Source: Cryptomeria japonica
Taxonomy: Eukaryota > Streptophyta > Pinopsida > Cupressales > Cupressaceae
Direction of reading: 5' to 3'
Length of the DNA stretch: 64,000 nt
Assembly (NCBI RefSeq): GCF_030272615.1
Contig: NC_081410.1
Span: forward strand, 288,919,957-288,983,956
Below the pieces are notes generated by a model. It was given only the letters and a program-made list of their open reading frames with translations. It had not been told where the DNA came from and made no database searches. Of this stretch, positions 1 to 11,896 are shown one piece after another. Every line of letters starts with the position of its first letter. Positions within the stretch are counted from its first letter, which is position 1. A program made the position numbers and the translations under genes.

Positions 1-926
1 CTATTACATAAGGTGAATTCACTTGCATTCAAGCACATACTATTGCATAAGGGGAATGCACTTGCATTCAGGCACATTGCCTAGAGGTCACTGCTCAAAT
101 ACAAAAGGGTTACAACTTAGAGGAAGGGTTACTATATTAAACATTATTACAATTAATTATAATAATGAATGAACTAAAGAATAACATCTACTACTGCCAA
201 AAAGTAGTTCCGGTTAGGCTCAATTTGACCTCTGCAATCGTTTTGTCTTTCTACTCTATTTTCTTGCACTATCATATACCAGATCACCTAAATCTTCAAT
301 CATAGTCACCAAAACTTCACACATTCTCTCATACAAACTTCTCATATGCCTATCATCCCAAAATGTTTAACCAAGTTGATCTTATATATCCATATCAACA
401 AAATTAATCACCAAAAATTGTATAACACTCAAAATGAAATGTGTAACCCTAAGTCGGCTCAATCTATCCACAAAACCATATGTGGACCTAAATAGAATGA
501 TGAAAATATTCACACAAGTTGGCCCAATTACCTCTAAAATGAAACCAATCACTGAAATGAACCCAAATATTTTGCATCACACGTTATACCGAAATAGCTC
601 TACTCTTCTTGAATTAGCAAATACCGGACCTTCAATCTATCTCATGAATCAACACCATATATAAAGAATATGGAATAATCTACCTCGAACCTCAAATTAT
701 CTTCCTCTAACACCACAACCAATTTTACACAACCAAAATTAAGATATACAAACTATACTCATACTCTATCGGTTACTGTGTTCCACCTTCAAGACTTATG
801 CCTTATGAACAATATGACTTCTGGTAAATCAAATCTATGTACACCAGATATGATTTTTGAACCGAGTTGCCATCAATGACAACTCCTAAGCATCAATATT
901 CCCTGAAATAGTGTCTCTTGCCAATA
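1..926 (-). repeat. Downstream (3') LTR of element B, truncated by the window edge
   Basis: This stretch matches the split upstream LTR: 180-420 aligns with 13500-13768, and 421-926 aligns with 19202-19697. The LTR tip is CCAATA at 921-926, a mutated CCAACA, followed by the reversed polypurine tract. About 200 bp should lie left of position 1. Bases 1-39 are repeated as 40-78, a 39-bp tandem duplication absent from the other LTR at 13371. ORFs predicted here are not convincing. Confidence 0.85.
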
Positions 927-953
927 ATCTCCCCCTTTGCCATTTATGGCAAC
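927..953 (-). promoter_or_regulatory. Polypurine tract of element B with flanking inverted-repeat arm
   Basis: On the minus strand this reads GCCATAAATGGCAAAGGGGGAGAT immediately before the LTR, which is the plus-strand priming site for reverse transcription. A second tract lies upstream at 1098-1071 (TTGGCATTGTTGTCAAAGGG), and a third purine run is at 1045-1036. The arm at 937-953 pairs with 866-883 inside the LTR. Confidence 0.75.
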
Positions 954-1240
954 ATTGTGAAAAATGACCTATACACTTAAAACTGCAAAACTTCAAAATT
1001 TCAAACTCTCCCAAAATTATCCAAGACTCTACAAGCCCCCCCTGAGGATTTGTACTATTTTTCACTCCACTCTCTCCCCCTTTGACAACAATGCCAAAGA
1101 TAGGAATCTGCCAAAACTTATATATTGGGATATGTACAATTGCTTACAAAAATTTGAAAATATATGCAAAAATTGTCCTTAGGGACAACAAGTGGTTATC
1201 CCATGCCTTCTTTAGACTCTCCAAAATGTTGATCATCACA

Positions 1241-3636
1241 CTAAAAAAGATAGGCATGCATCTCTACTCCTCTTCTATCTGCCAGAACACTCTTATTCAA
1301 AGCATCCTTTTCATGTTGCATACTTCTCATCACAAAATCTATCTCGGGAGTGATAAGACTCCACACTTCTCCCACTCTACCCAAAATTTTGTCCTTTTCC
1401 TGATTTAAACTCTTAATCTTATCCAATATACTAAAAAATTGTGGTTCACAATTGCTAGCCTGGACTGATTAAGGTGCATATGACTGAGATATGATAGCTA
1501 TCTCTCTTTCACATTCTCTTATTTTATTGTCAATGCCCATAGTAAACTTTGGCAAAATTAGACATGACTTGTATATTTGACCACCATTGTCTAATGTATC
1601 TTGAATACCCTTCATAGCAGTTATCAAGCTTACCCTATCACTCTCAATCATCTTCAAAAAAAATTTCAGTCTCATGGCATTAAGCTGATTCAAAACTCTA
1701 GTATCTATTGCCTTCTCCAAAAACACAAAATGAGATTCTACAACATTAAACATACTTCTAAGCTTACCAGAGGGATTATGAGTTGTGTCCAGTTTAAAAG
1801 ATGGTAAAATTTTCTCCAATACATCTCCCACCAATGTTATTAACTATTTATTTAAGGTATGGGACTTGAGTAAGTCCTAACTGGTCTTTTCTTGTGCAAG
1901 ATTTGCTAGCTTCAATTATTGAATCAGAGATAAAGAAATCATATCAATAGGCCCTTGAGAAAAATCATCTGAATTAGTAGTAACCTCTTTTCCTTTGTCA
2001 GCTATAGTTTCTCTTTCAACTGTCACCAGATCCTAATCATCCTTATCCTCCCCTTTCTCCTTTCTTGCTACCTCAGCACTTGCATCTTTACCATCATCTT
2101 CACCCTTCTCAGCATCAACTATCTCCCCAACTACCTTTTTTGAAACAACTTCTATCACCGGAGGATCCTGTTCAGCTTCATCAGAGTTATCAACCCTATG
2201 GTTAACATCAACTGCTACATGCACATTGGTCTGCTATGCCAGAATGGCCTTCTTAGATGTTTGATCCTTCCACACATCAGGATCAACTGCATGAAATTCC
2301 ATAATAGGTGTATCCTATGATTTCTCTCCCAATTGAGTGTCATTGTGTGCTAGATTCACATCATATTTGTGATCTATCAAAAATTATCTCAAAATTTCTT
2401 CAGTCTCTTTAGTCACTTCATATATTTTACCGAGCATTATTTTATTGACTCTATTCTTGCTCCTAAATCTCTCCTTTGCAAGCTTTAGCAGTCTAACAAC
2501 CTCAACTTTAGAAATGACAAAAGATAAATTTACTAATACATACTCTTTTATTATTTCATCCTCTAAACTTGTTGTATGCCTCCTTACATCCAAAATGTCA
2601 TATAGGCTCTTGGGTATCGTAGATGATAATTCTATTAATGCTTTACTATAAACATCCATATACTATGAAACTTCTTCCTCTATAGCTCTTTGATCTTTAT
2701 CATCAAAATTTTCATAATATACATGCACACTCTTCAAATTACCATCCTTAACCACTTCATCAATAATTACATTCAGAGTCATTGGGGGAACAACATCGTA
2801 AGTACCTTAAACTTTTTCAGACTTCAAAACTTCATCCAATTTAGACTTCTTCTTGCTCACTCTATCTCTACTGGATGGCTCAACTTCAACTATTGGCTTC
2901 TTGGATGGCTAGGCTCCACCAGATTGAGGCTACCTCACTACCCTAGAATAGGTAGTTGTCTTCTTTACCTCTTTCACTACTTCATCATATTCAATTTCTA
3001 TATCCTCGGTAGTGGATACAACATATTCTGTTTGTGGCTTCTCCTTCTTCCTCTTCTCAAATCCACCGGTTGACTTGGCTTGTGGCTTGGGTGGATTGAT
3101 AGGCTTCTGAATACTAAAGGTAGGTGCAAACTAGGCTTGCCTTGGATTTGATTGCTCAGGAGGAGTGGAGATTTCTTTTGACTTCTTAGGCTTTACCATG
3201 TCCTCCTCCTTCAGTATATTTTTCTTCCTATCCCTTTAAACAACTTCTTTTGATATTCCCATTTGTTATGCAATCTCCTCAACCTCTTTTCTGACTTTCC
3301 TCTTCCTTGTCAGCTCAATAAATTTCTTATGCAAACATAAGTCTTTCTCCTTGTAAGTACCAAACCTCTCTTCTTTCTCATCTACTGATTTACTCAACAG
3401 GTGTTGAGCATATGCATCAAGTGTATTTCCATCTACCTCATACCCCATGGGCATGATCCAAATAGTTCTAGGTTCAACTACCTCAATGTGACATTGATCT
3501 TTGTCTACCATAAAGCAGATTGTGTTCTCATATTTTTCAACAATATCTTTTTGGCTCCTCTCTCTGCTCTGCATCATTACTTTAAATGGTTTAAAGTATC
3601 CCCACAAAGTAGATTTCTGAGCTACAGTATCATCCA
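1241..3636 (-). pseudogene. Element B second ORF, C-terminal part (after the copia A insertion)
   Basis: This continues the 10638-11491 segment on the minus strand. Segments at 3637-3266, 2659-2384, 1834-1469 and 1426-1241 align in order with element F (60948-61136, 61725-61943 and 62627-63312). Shared features include a YFK-F-...-RER block, a VEPRTIWI/VRPRTVWI block near 3450, and a coiled-coil end rich in E and K. The middle (2224-2033) is acidic and low-complexity, as in F. Several stops separate the segments, so the gene is dead. No enzyme domain is visible. The protein may be structural or accessory to the gag-like product, but this is inference. Confidence 0.65.
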
Positions 3637-4882
3637 TGTTGGACTTTGTTGGACATTATTGTTGTTAGGATACATTATTGTCATTGATGTAAACATATTC
3701 ATGTGATTTTCTCTAGTGTTTGCAGACTGGGAAAATATTATGATCCGGTTCTATAGTTTTGTATTGTTGATCAGTGCTTTACAGAGTTCAGTATTTCCTC
3801 TGGTATATTCCAGTGTGATCAGATCTTGAGCTGATTTATTGGGATATTGTTTGGGATGGTCTTATGTATCTTAATTTCAGTTGGATCATGTTTTAGTGCT
3901 CCACAAGTTATCTTTCTTCATGACAATTGCTGATTGGTTGTGTTCTTGAGTTTTCAAATGTTGATCGATGAGATTTGATAAGTGGTGATGGTGTAGCTAT
4001 TACTAATGATTCTAACATTCTTTCTTGTGTTTCCTAATTATGTCGTATTTGTTTTGGTGATTTGCATTGATCCTTGTGTGAGCTATTGGTTGTTTTAATG
4101 AACCAGTGATGATTTTCATGTTATGCGGTTTTCCTAGTGGTGTAGCATGTTGCGGTTGATCTTGGTGAGATTTCCGGTGGTGTTGACCATTTGGGAATTT
4201 GAATTAGGTCCATTTTGTGTCATGTAAATCATTATATTGGTCTGATGGTCAATCTTTGTTTCATGTGATGTAATTTTGTGATTGTGAGTTGAGGGTTTAG
4301 CCAACCTTGTTGTCAAGGTTGATGAATTATATATATAGGTGACATTGTCATCTATTTTGGTGATAGAGGTAGTGTCTGCATTGTCAAAGAGAGGTTTATG
4401 TGCAAACAAGGATTTATCCTTCAATATTGTGATTGGATAGAGATAGATGTTGCAAGGAAAACATTTGTCCTTAAGCGAAACTGTATTCAGGCATTTGGAG
4501 ATGCTATTTTTTTAGTTCATTCATTCCAGATAGTAGTCCAAATCTTCTTGTAAGTCAATGAGACTTCCCTAAGGGTTGTAGCCTTTTGGGTCATTGTATT
4601 TGAGTAGTGAGCTCTAGGAAATGTGCCTAAATTCATGTGCATTCCCCATTGTAAGATTTTCACATACTATTGCAGAGTATCATCTTACTATGGTAGGTTC
4701 CCACCATGGTCTTTCTGTTAACCGAGTTTTCCACATCAAAAATATTGTTGTGTTGTGCTTTCAATTTGCTTATCTTTGTTATTGCTGTAGTTTATCAAAT
4801 TTGTATTTATGATTAAGTTTGTTAATCTAGAGAAGACTAATTAACCCCCCCTCTCAGTCTTCCTTCATTGTTGTTTCCAACA
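3637..4882 (+). repeat. 5' LTR of copia element A
   Basis: It matches 9445-10632 along its length, begins TGTTGGAC and ends TTTCCAACA. A TATA-like run, TTATATATATAGG, lies near 4326 (copy at 10073). The hairpin plus TTTTCCAC motif typical of the R/U5 region is at 4691-4735. The two LTRs differ at many sites, so the insertion is old. Confidence 0.9.
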
Positions 4883-4884
4883 AT

Positions 4885-4896
4885 TAGTATCAGAGC
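4885..4896 (+). promoter_or_regulatory. Primer-binding site of element A
   Basis: TAGTATCAGAGC lies 2 bp after the LTR. It differs by one base from TGGTATCAGAGC, the standard complement of the plant initiator-Met tRNA 3' end used by copia elements. Confidence 0.85.
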
Positions 4897-4938
4897 TAGA
4901 TCCTTTGGAAGAAGCTTAACCGCTTGAGGTGATCCAAG

Positions 4939-7900
4939 ATGGAAACTATCTTTAAGAAGGACAGTCCGAGATTTGATGGAAGTAACTATGCTATATGGAA
5001 GAACTGGATGGAGGTGCATTTTAGATGTCTTGGAGAATATCATTGGAAGATTAATAAGGATCCCTATCTCATTCCTCATAATGGACCGATTACTACTGCT
5101 AAAATTAAGGATGCTAGAAGTAACATCAGAGTGAAGAAAGCATTGCTTAGTGCCTTGACTGATTCAGAGATAACAAATGTAATGGGGCTTCAAACTACAC
5201 ATGAGATCTGGGAGAAGCTTGAGACCTTGTATGAAGGAGACAAATAGGTGAAAGTTGCTAAGTTGCAAAGTTTGAAAGGAAATTATGAGATGCTGAAGAT
5301 GGGAGAAGATGAGAATATACACTCTTTCATGGCTAAGGTGAATGACCTTGTCCTAGGTATCAGATGTGTTGGTGGAATCCTCGATGAAGATGAAATTTTC
5401 ACTAAGGTGTTGAGATCATTTCCTCCTTATAAACACAAGGTAGCTTCTATTGATGAGATCTAGAGTGTGAATAGAGTGACAAGAGATATGCTAGTTGGAA
5501 AGATTGTTGCTTTTGAGCTGAGCGAGTTTGGAGAATCAGATGGAAAGTCTAAGACAACATTTAGAGCATCAACATGTGTATCTAGAAAGCAGATTTATAA
5601 TCCTGATGAGTGCAAAATATCCAAATATGAAAGAGAGAGAAGAGATATGGAAGAACAAGAAAAAGAGCTGGATGAGCTTGAAGCATTGATTGCTTGGAGA
5701 TTGCCTAAAGGAGCTGATAAGTATGATGTAAAATTGCCTTTGAAATGTTTCTCTTACAATAATATAGGACACCTTGCTTCTAGATGCCTAGAGAGAATGG
5801 CTAAATATGACAAGCATGATAAGTTTGATAATTATGATAGAAATGATAGATATGAGAAGCATGAGAAGTATTATAAGCCTTACAAGTCTAACCAGAGGTA
5901 TAGGAACCAGAAGAACTGCTATTATGTTACTGATGAAGGTGTTATAGATGAAGAATCAGAAGGAGATGAAGTTGTATTTCTTTCCATTAAGGAAGATGGA
6001 CCGGTACCTATTGATTCCACTAGTTGTACTATTAAGGAGAAATCTTTAGATGCTAAAGATGAAGAGAGAGATAAATGGGTGATTGACAATGGTTGTTCAC
6101 ATCATATGACTGGTGATAAAAGAGAATTTGTGAGCATTGAAAGACATGATGATGGAATAGTAATATTTGGAGATGAAAAATCTTGTGTGATCCATGGGAG
6201 AGGTTCTATATCTTTTGATGGTAAGCATAATACTAATGATGTCTTGTATGTTGAAGGTTTGAAGCATAATATTTTGAGTGTTGGACAAATGGTTGATAAA
6301 GGTTATGATCTATAATTCAAGAATAGAAAATGCAAAATCCTAGACAAATGGTTGATAAAGGTTATGATCTACAAATCAAGAATGGAAAATGCAAAATCCT
6401 AAATGCCTCCAATATAGAGATTGCATCTGGAACCAAGACTAAAGGTAACATTTTTCATTTGAATGTCGGCGAGAAAAGTTGTTTGATTGCTCAGATTGTT
6501 AAAAGTTGGTTGTGGCATAGAAGAATGTGTCATGTAAATTTTTATTCAATAATTAAGATCATTTCTACACAAGTTGTTAGTGATCTGCCTAAGTTTGTTA
6601 AGCTTGCTAACCCAACATGTAAAGAATGTTAGTTGGGTAAGAAAACAAGAATTTATTTCAAGAGAAAACAATATACATCTGATAGATTGTTAGATCTTGT
6701 GCATACTAACCTATGTGGACCTAAAAATGTTAGAAGTGTGCAGGGTAATAGATATTTTATGTTGCTAATTGATGATTATTCCAGGATGATGTGGGTTGTC
6801 TTTTTGAAAAAAGCAATCGGAAGCATTGGAAAAAATTTAAATATTCAAAGCAAAGGTGGAGACTAAGTCTAGATTGAAGGTGAAGTGTTTAAGATCTGAT
6901 AGAGGTGGAGAATTTTGTTCTGGTGAATTTAATTCATTTTGTGAGAAGCTTGAGATTAGAAGACAATTCTCTGCTCCTAGAACCCCTCAATGGAATGGAT
7001 TTGTTAAAAGGAAGAACATAATTGTCTTGGATGTTGGAAGGACTATGCTAATTGAAGGGACTGTTATTAGAAATGGTGTTTACACATTCAATAGAGTCCA
7101 TATTAAAGGTGATATCAGTAAGACCCCTTGTGAGTAATGGTTTGGTCATGTTCCTATAGTGAGATATTTCAAAGTATTTGGTAGAAAATGCTATATAAAG
7201 AGAGATGCAGATATAAGAAAGTTTGATGCTAGAAGTGATTAAGGAATTTTCTTGGGATATTCTACAAAGAGAAAAGCCTACCGATGCTACAATAAGAGAC
7301 TAAGAAAGATAGTGGAAAGTGTAAGTGTGAAGGTGGATGAGAACCTTGGGAAAGAGATATGAGCATGTGGATATGATGATGGTCAACATATTGTTCTAAA
7401 ACCTATTTATAATGAAGAATCGAAGCATAATGATCTGGTATAGACTAATAATCCGAATTTTTCTACTGTTGGTAGATGTGCATGAACCTGAAAATCAGAA
7501 CAATTAGAAGACCCCAAGGTATGTAAGATTGAATAATTCTGAAAATCAGATTATTGGTGATAAAATTAAATGTTTGATTTCTAAAGTTGAACCTAAAGAT
7601 GTTGTTGAATCTTGCAAAGATAAGAATTGGATGAGAGCTATGGAAGAAGAATTAGATCATATTAAGAAGAGAAACACATGGGAGCTTGTGCCAAGACCTA
7701 AGGATAATAATGTTATTAGTACTAAATGTGTTTTCAAGAATAAATTGAATGAGGCCGGTGAAGTTGTCAGAAATAAAGCTAGATTAGTTTGCAAAGGGTA
7801 TTCATAGAAAGAAGAAATTGACTATGAGGAGACTTTTGCTCCGATGGCCAAACTTGAAGTTGTTAGACTTATGATTGCATATGCTACCTATAAATATTTT

Positions 7901-9124
7901 AAGGTATATCAGATGGATGTCAAATATGCCTTTTTGAATGGCGATCTTGAGGAAGAAGTTTACATTGAGAAACTTGATGAATTTTCATTATTAGATGATG
8001 GAGACATGGTATGTAAACTGAAGAAATCTCTTTATGGATTGAAGCAAGCCCCTAGAGCCTTGTATGCTAGATTAGATAAATATTTGTTTAAATTGGGATT
8101 TAATAAAGGTGTTGTTGATAGTAATATGTACTTTAAGATTGAGAATGATAAAATCTTGATTGTTGAAGTATTTGTTGATGATACTATCTTTGGAGGAGAT
8201 GATGACTTGAGTATGAAGTTTGCCAATGATATGTAGAAATAATTTCAAATGTCTATGATTGGTGAGATGAAATTTTTCTTAGGTTTATAGATTTCACAAA
8301 CTAGAAAAGGTATATTTATATCTCAAACTAAATATGTGAAGGAATTGCTAAAGAAGTTTGGATTGGATGATTCCAAACTGGATGGAACTCCTATGGTGAC
8401 TGGTTGTAAATTGTCTAAGAATGATGAATCTCTGAAAGCTAATTAGAGTTTGTACATATCTATGGTTGGTGGACTGCTATATCTTACTTAGACTAGACCG
8501 AACATTATGCATGTTGTGTGCATGGCTGATAGATATCAAGTTGATCTGAAAGAGAGTCATTTCATTATTGTTAAGAGAATATTCAGATACTTGAAGGGAA
8601 CCATGGACTATGTTTTGTGGTATCCAAGGAATGATGATTTCATGTTATGTGCTTACACTGATGTTGATTGGGTTGGTGATGTTGATGACTAGAAGAGCAC
8701 TACCGATGGAGCATTATTCTTGGGTAAGAAATTGGTTTTATGGGCTAGTAAGAAACAAGATTCAATAGCTTTATCTACTACTGAAGCTGAGTACATTGCT
8801 GCTGCTAGTAATTGCACTCAGGTAGTTTGGATGAAGCAAATGTTAAAGGATATCATAGTTATCTATGATGAGCCTACTATCATATAATGTGATAATTCAA
8901 GTGCTATTAACATGTCAAAGAATCTGGTGAAACATTCAAAGACTAAACATGTGTCAATCAAATATCATTACTTGAGAGAACAAGTTAGTGAAGAGAAAGT
9001 GAAGTTGGAGTATGTATCTACAAAGGAACAAATTGCTGATATTTTCACTAGGCCTTTTCCTGCAGATGCATTTGTCTATTTGAGAGACAAGTTAGGGGTA
9101 TCTACCCCTCCTAATGAGAACTAG
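4939..9124 (+). pseudogene. Element A gag-pol polyprotein (copia), disabled
   Basis: Domain order is gag, protease, integrase, reverse transcriptase, RNase H, which defines Ty1/copia. Gag starts METIFKKDSPRFDGSNY at 4939. The zinc knuckle near 5745 has its second Cys changed to Tyr (CFSY...GH...C). The protease core is DNGCSHHMTG near 6086. Integrase shows the LWHRRMCHV pre-integrase block (6510), DDYSRM (6770), SDRGGEF (6895) and APRTPQWNG (6970). Reverse transcriptase shows QMDVKYAFLNG (7910), LYGLKQAPR (8030) and FVDDTIFGG (8170). RNase H has the TEAEYIAA block (8780) and a C-terminal KTKHVSIKYHYLRE (8940). In-frame stops (for example 5245, 5461, 6630, 7805, 8236) and at least three frame changes, one from a 59-bp duplication, make it non-functional. 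Confidence 0.92.
6284..6401 (+). repeat. 59-bp tandem duplication inside element A pol
   Basis: Bases 6284-6342 are repeated as 6343-6401 with three or four differences. The unit encodes the end of the protease region (QMVDKGYDL). Because 59 is not a multiple of 3, it shifts the frame and alone would inactivate the polyprotein. Confidence 0.9.
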
Positions 9125-9294
9125 ATGCATTGTGTTGCATCAATCTGGTGGATTTTATAGCCTTATCTTTCTATTTGGATTGGTGAGTTGGTGTTGCTCC
9201 TTTGGTGGAGTAGTCTATGTTTTAGGGGGAGAGATTACTGAGATTCATGTTTCATATTCTAAGGGAGAGAGTTTTCTTATTTGTTTTGAGGATA

Positions 9295-9444
9295 TTTGGC
9301 ATTGCTATCAAAGGGGGAGAGAGATCATGTGAAAAAATTCTTTATCTGTCTTGATCTTAGGGGGAGTTTGTTGGAGATATCTTCTTTCTTTGTATTGATT
9401 GTTTTTCACACTTGTATGTTGCCATCAATGCCAAAGGGGGAGAT
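9295..9444 (+). promoter_or_regulatory. Tandem polypurine tracts of element A
   Basis: Purine runs occur at 9224, 9261, 9311, 9359 and 9433. The last, AAAGGGGGAGAT (9433-9444), abuts the 3' LTR and is the likely plus-strand primer. The run at 9311 sits in TTTGGCATTGCTATCAAAGG, a block also found in elements B, G and (diverged) F. The arm TTGCCATCAATGCCAA (9419-9434) is nearly complementary to 9459-9474. Confidence 0.75.
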
Positions 9445-10632
9445 TGTTGGATATGTTGTTGTCATTGATGTCAACATATTCCTATTATTTGCTCTGGTGT
9501 TTGCATATTGGGAAAATCTTATTATCCGATTTTGTAGTTTTGTATTGCTAATCAGTGTTTTGCAGAGTTTAGTATTTCCTTCGGTATATTCTTGTGTGAT
9601 CAGATCTTGAGCTGAGTTTTTTGGATATTGTTTGGGATGGTCTTGTGTATCTTCATTTCAGATAGATCATATTTTGGTGCTCCGCAAGTTATCTTTCTTC
9701 ATGACAGTTTTTGATTGGTTGTGTTCTTGAGTTTTCAAATGTTGATTGATGAAGATTTGATAAGTGGTGTTGTTGTAGTTGTTATTGATGATTCTAATGT
9801 GCTTGCTGATTCTAATTGTTGTGAAAGCTATTGGTGGCTTTTATGAACCGGTGACAATTTCTATGTTATGCAGTTTTCTTGGCGGTGTAGCATGTTGTGG
9901 TTGATCTTGGCAAGATTTCTGGTGGTGTTTAGCATCTAGGAATTTGAATTAGGTCCATGTTATGTCATGTAAATTATTGTATTGGTTTGGTGGTCAATCT
10001 TTGTATCGTGTGATGTAATTTTGTAATTGTGAGTTGAAGGTTTAGCCGACCTTGTTGTCAAGGTTGATGAATTGTATATATAGGTGACATTGTCATGTAT
10101 TTTGGTGATAGAGGTAGTGTCTGTGTTATTAGAGAGAGGTTTATATGTGAATAAGGATTCATCCTTCGGTATTGTGATTGGGTAGAGATTGGTGTTGTAG
10201 GAATACATTTGTGCTTAATTGGAACTATAATCAGACATTTGGAGATGTTATTCTTTCAATTCATTCCTTTTGGATTGTAGTTTGAATCTTCTTGTAAGTC
10301 AATGAGACTTCCCTAAGGGTTCTAGCCTTTCGAGTCATTGTATTTGAGTAGTGAGCTCTAGGCAGTGTTCCTAAAGACATGTGCATTCCCATTGTAATAT
10401 TTTTACATACTACTACAAAGTATCATCTTACTGTGGGTAGGTTCCCACCATAATTTTTCCCTTAACTGGGTTTTCCACATCAAAAAACTTGGTGTTTTTG
10501 TGTTGTGCTTTCAATTTTATTATCTTTGTTATTGTTGCAGTTTATCATATCTGTATGTGTGATTAAGTTTGTTAATTCGGAGAAGACCGATTCACCCCCC
10601 CTCTCATTCTTCCTTCATTGTTGTTGCCAACA
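9445..10632 (+). repeat. 3' LTR of copia element A
   Basis: It begins TGTTGGATATG directly after the polypurine tract and ends GTTGCCAACA at 10632. It matches 3637-4882. The R/U5 hairpin GTGGG...CCCAC is at 10433-10448, followed by TTTTTCCC and a TTTTCCACAT block. Confidence 0.9.
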
Positions 10633-10637
10633 ACCCA

Positions 10638-11491
10638 AACCCTGCAAAACTTCTTTGATTTGGATTGCCACTAGTTTATCATAAGCCTATTGTACTTTTT
10701 ATATTATAGGGATTTCATTCAAGAAGTAAAGTGCTAAACAGACAATCAGAGAACCAAACCTTAAAAAAAATTCTTATCTTGTTTTATCTTCTTTAGGTAG
10801 CTCATTAGCTCATTGAGAAGTACTCCACATAGACCATACCTTTTATCCTCAAGCATTTGATAGGCTACAAATATAGCAGTACTAGATACTAAATTTTGTC
10901 TACTGGATTGGTACACCTTGTATCTTGTCACCATTGAGGTAAATATCACATCATGTGCAATGATATCACTAATTGTCATTGACTAACTGTCATGCGGGGA
11001 TCCAATAACCTCTATTATTGTTGTGTTTCTAGAACATTCCTCAGACTCAGGATCTCACCAGTTGCATTCAAACAAGTTACAACTTGAATGGATTGCTTCA
11101 TGATATTGTGAGGTCTATCCAACCATATAAACTCATCATGGATTCGGCTCAAGATGTACTTGATCCATTCAAGTTCATCAAACATTGGAAAATGAACAAA
11201 CTAGATTAAAACCTTGCCTTGCAATGATTTAATTTCAGCATTCAAATTCCCTATTCCATCCATCATATGCTTAGTGTATAGTGATAGCATGTCCACATTT
11301 CCAAGCTCCTTGATATTATAGTGAATATATGCCCTAATATCTTCATTATGTTGCATGCCATACAATACAAAAGAAAATGCACCTTCTAGATCATGTTCAA
11401 CCAATTTGAATAGATGCCACTTAAACACCAGCCTTGCCCTTTCAGTAATATCAACTACCAATGGGGTTGCAACACCATATGCTGATGCCAT
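10638..11491 (-). pseudogene. Element B second ORF, N-terminal part
   Basis: The ORF starts MASAYGVATPLVVDITERA at 11491 on the minus strand and aligns with element F from 60122 (MASSSSIPEF...). Shared blocks are EDIRAYIHYNI-EL/EDPRAYMHCNI-IL, EFIWLD.../EFMWLD... near 11130, and NLVSSTAIFVAYQML/NFVSSLCIHTAHEMI near 10890. It then runs through FGSLIVCLALYF to the copia A insertion at 10637. The block with WLD, a following Leu-rich helix and a Gly-turn resembles modules found in plant transposon-associated proteins (plant mobile domain or the so-called putative plant transposon protein domain). That assignment is inference. Stops at 11201 and 10760-10640 disable it. Confidence 0.65.
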
Positions 11492-11896
11492 TTTGAAATT
11501 AGGGTATGAAAAACATCTTGAACATGAATAAATATCTTCTCAAATTCAACCGGATGCTTTCAGATTGCTTCAAGCTGAGTTATCACTACTCAATCTCATT
11601 GGCATTATGTTTTTGCTCTTTCTCTTCATTTGCAATGTGAAGAATAGATGATAGAAGTGCCTTTTTATCCACCAAAAACCTAATTTTAAGTTGTAATAAA
11701 TGCACAACCCTAAAGGCATTCTTGATACCTTTCTTCTCAAGAATTCATCACCAGATACTTAGAGAGGCATGTGATCTTCTGGATATCAACTGCACAACTA
11801 ATCTCTATCATCTGCAACCATTCTCGCTGGTTATAGATCTTCGAAAGGGGGTTTTAAGGATCTGCATGAAAAGCTTTCCCCTAAGGCAAAAATGCC

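Larger units (their letters stand above)
3637..10632 (+). mobile_element. Element A: Ty1/copia retrotransposon, full-length but decayed
   Basis: A complete copia element of 6996 bp lies inside element B's second ORF. LTRs are 3637-4882 and 9445-10632; primer site 4885-4896; gag-pol remnant 4939-9124; polypurine tract 9433-9444. The flanking 5 bp are ATCCA (3632-3636) and ACCCA (10633-10637), a target duplication with one change. Removing the element and one copy restores the reading of B's ORF through a GLGDTVAQ-like stretch that aligns with F. The 5' LTR start has short tandem expansions of TGTTGGAC (3637-3670), which blur the exact edge. Confidence 0.9.

Noticed and set aside
9114-9610. ORFs over the end of pol and the 3' LTR of element A
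   Set aside because: They lie in the polypurine and LTR region, have no domain and are not shared by the 5' LTR in frame.
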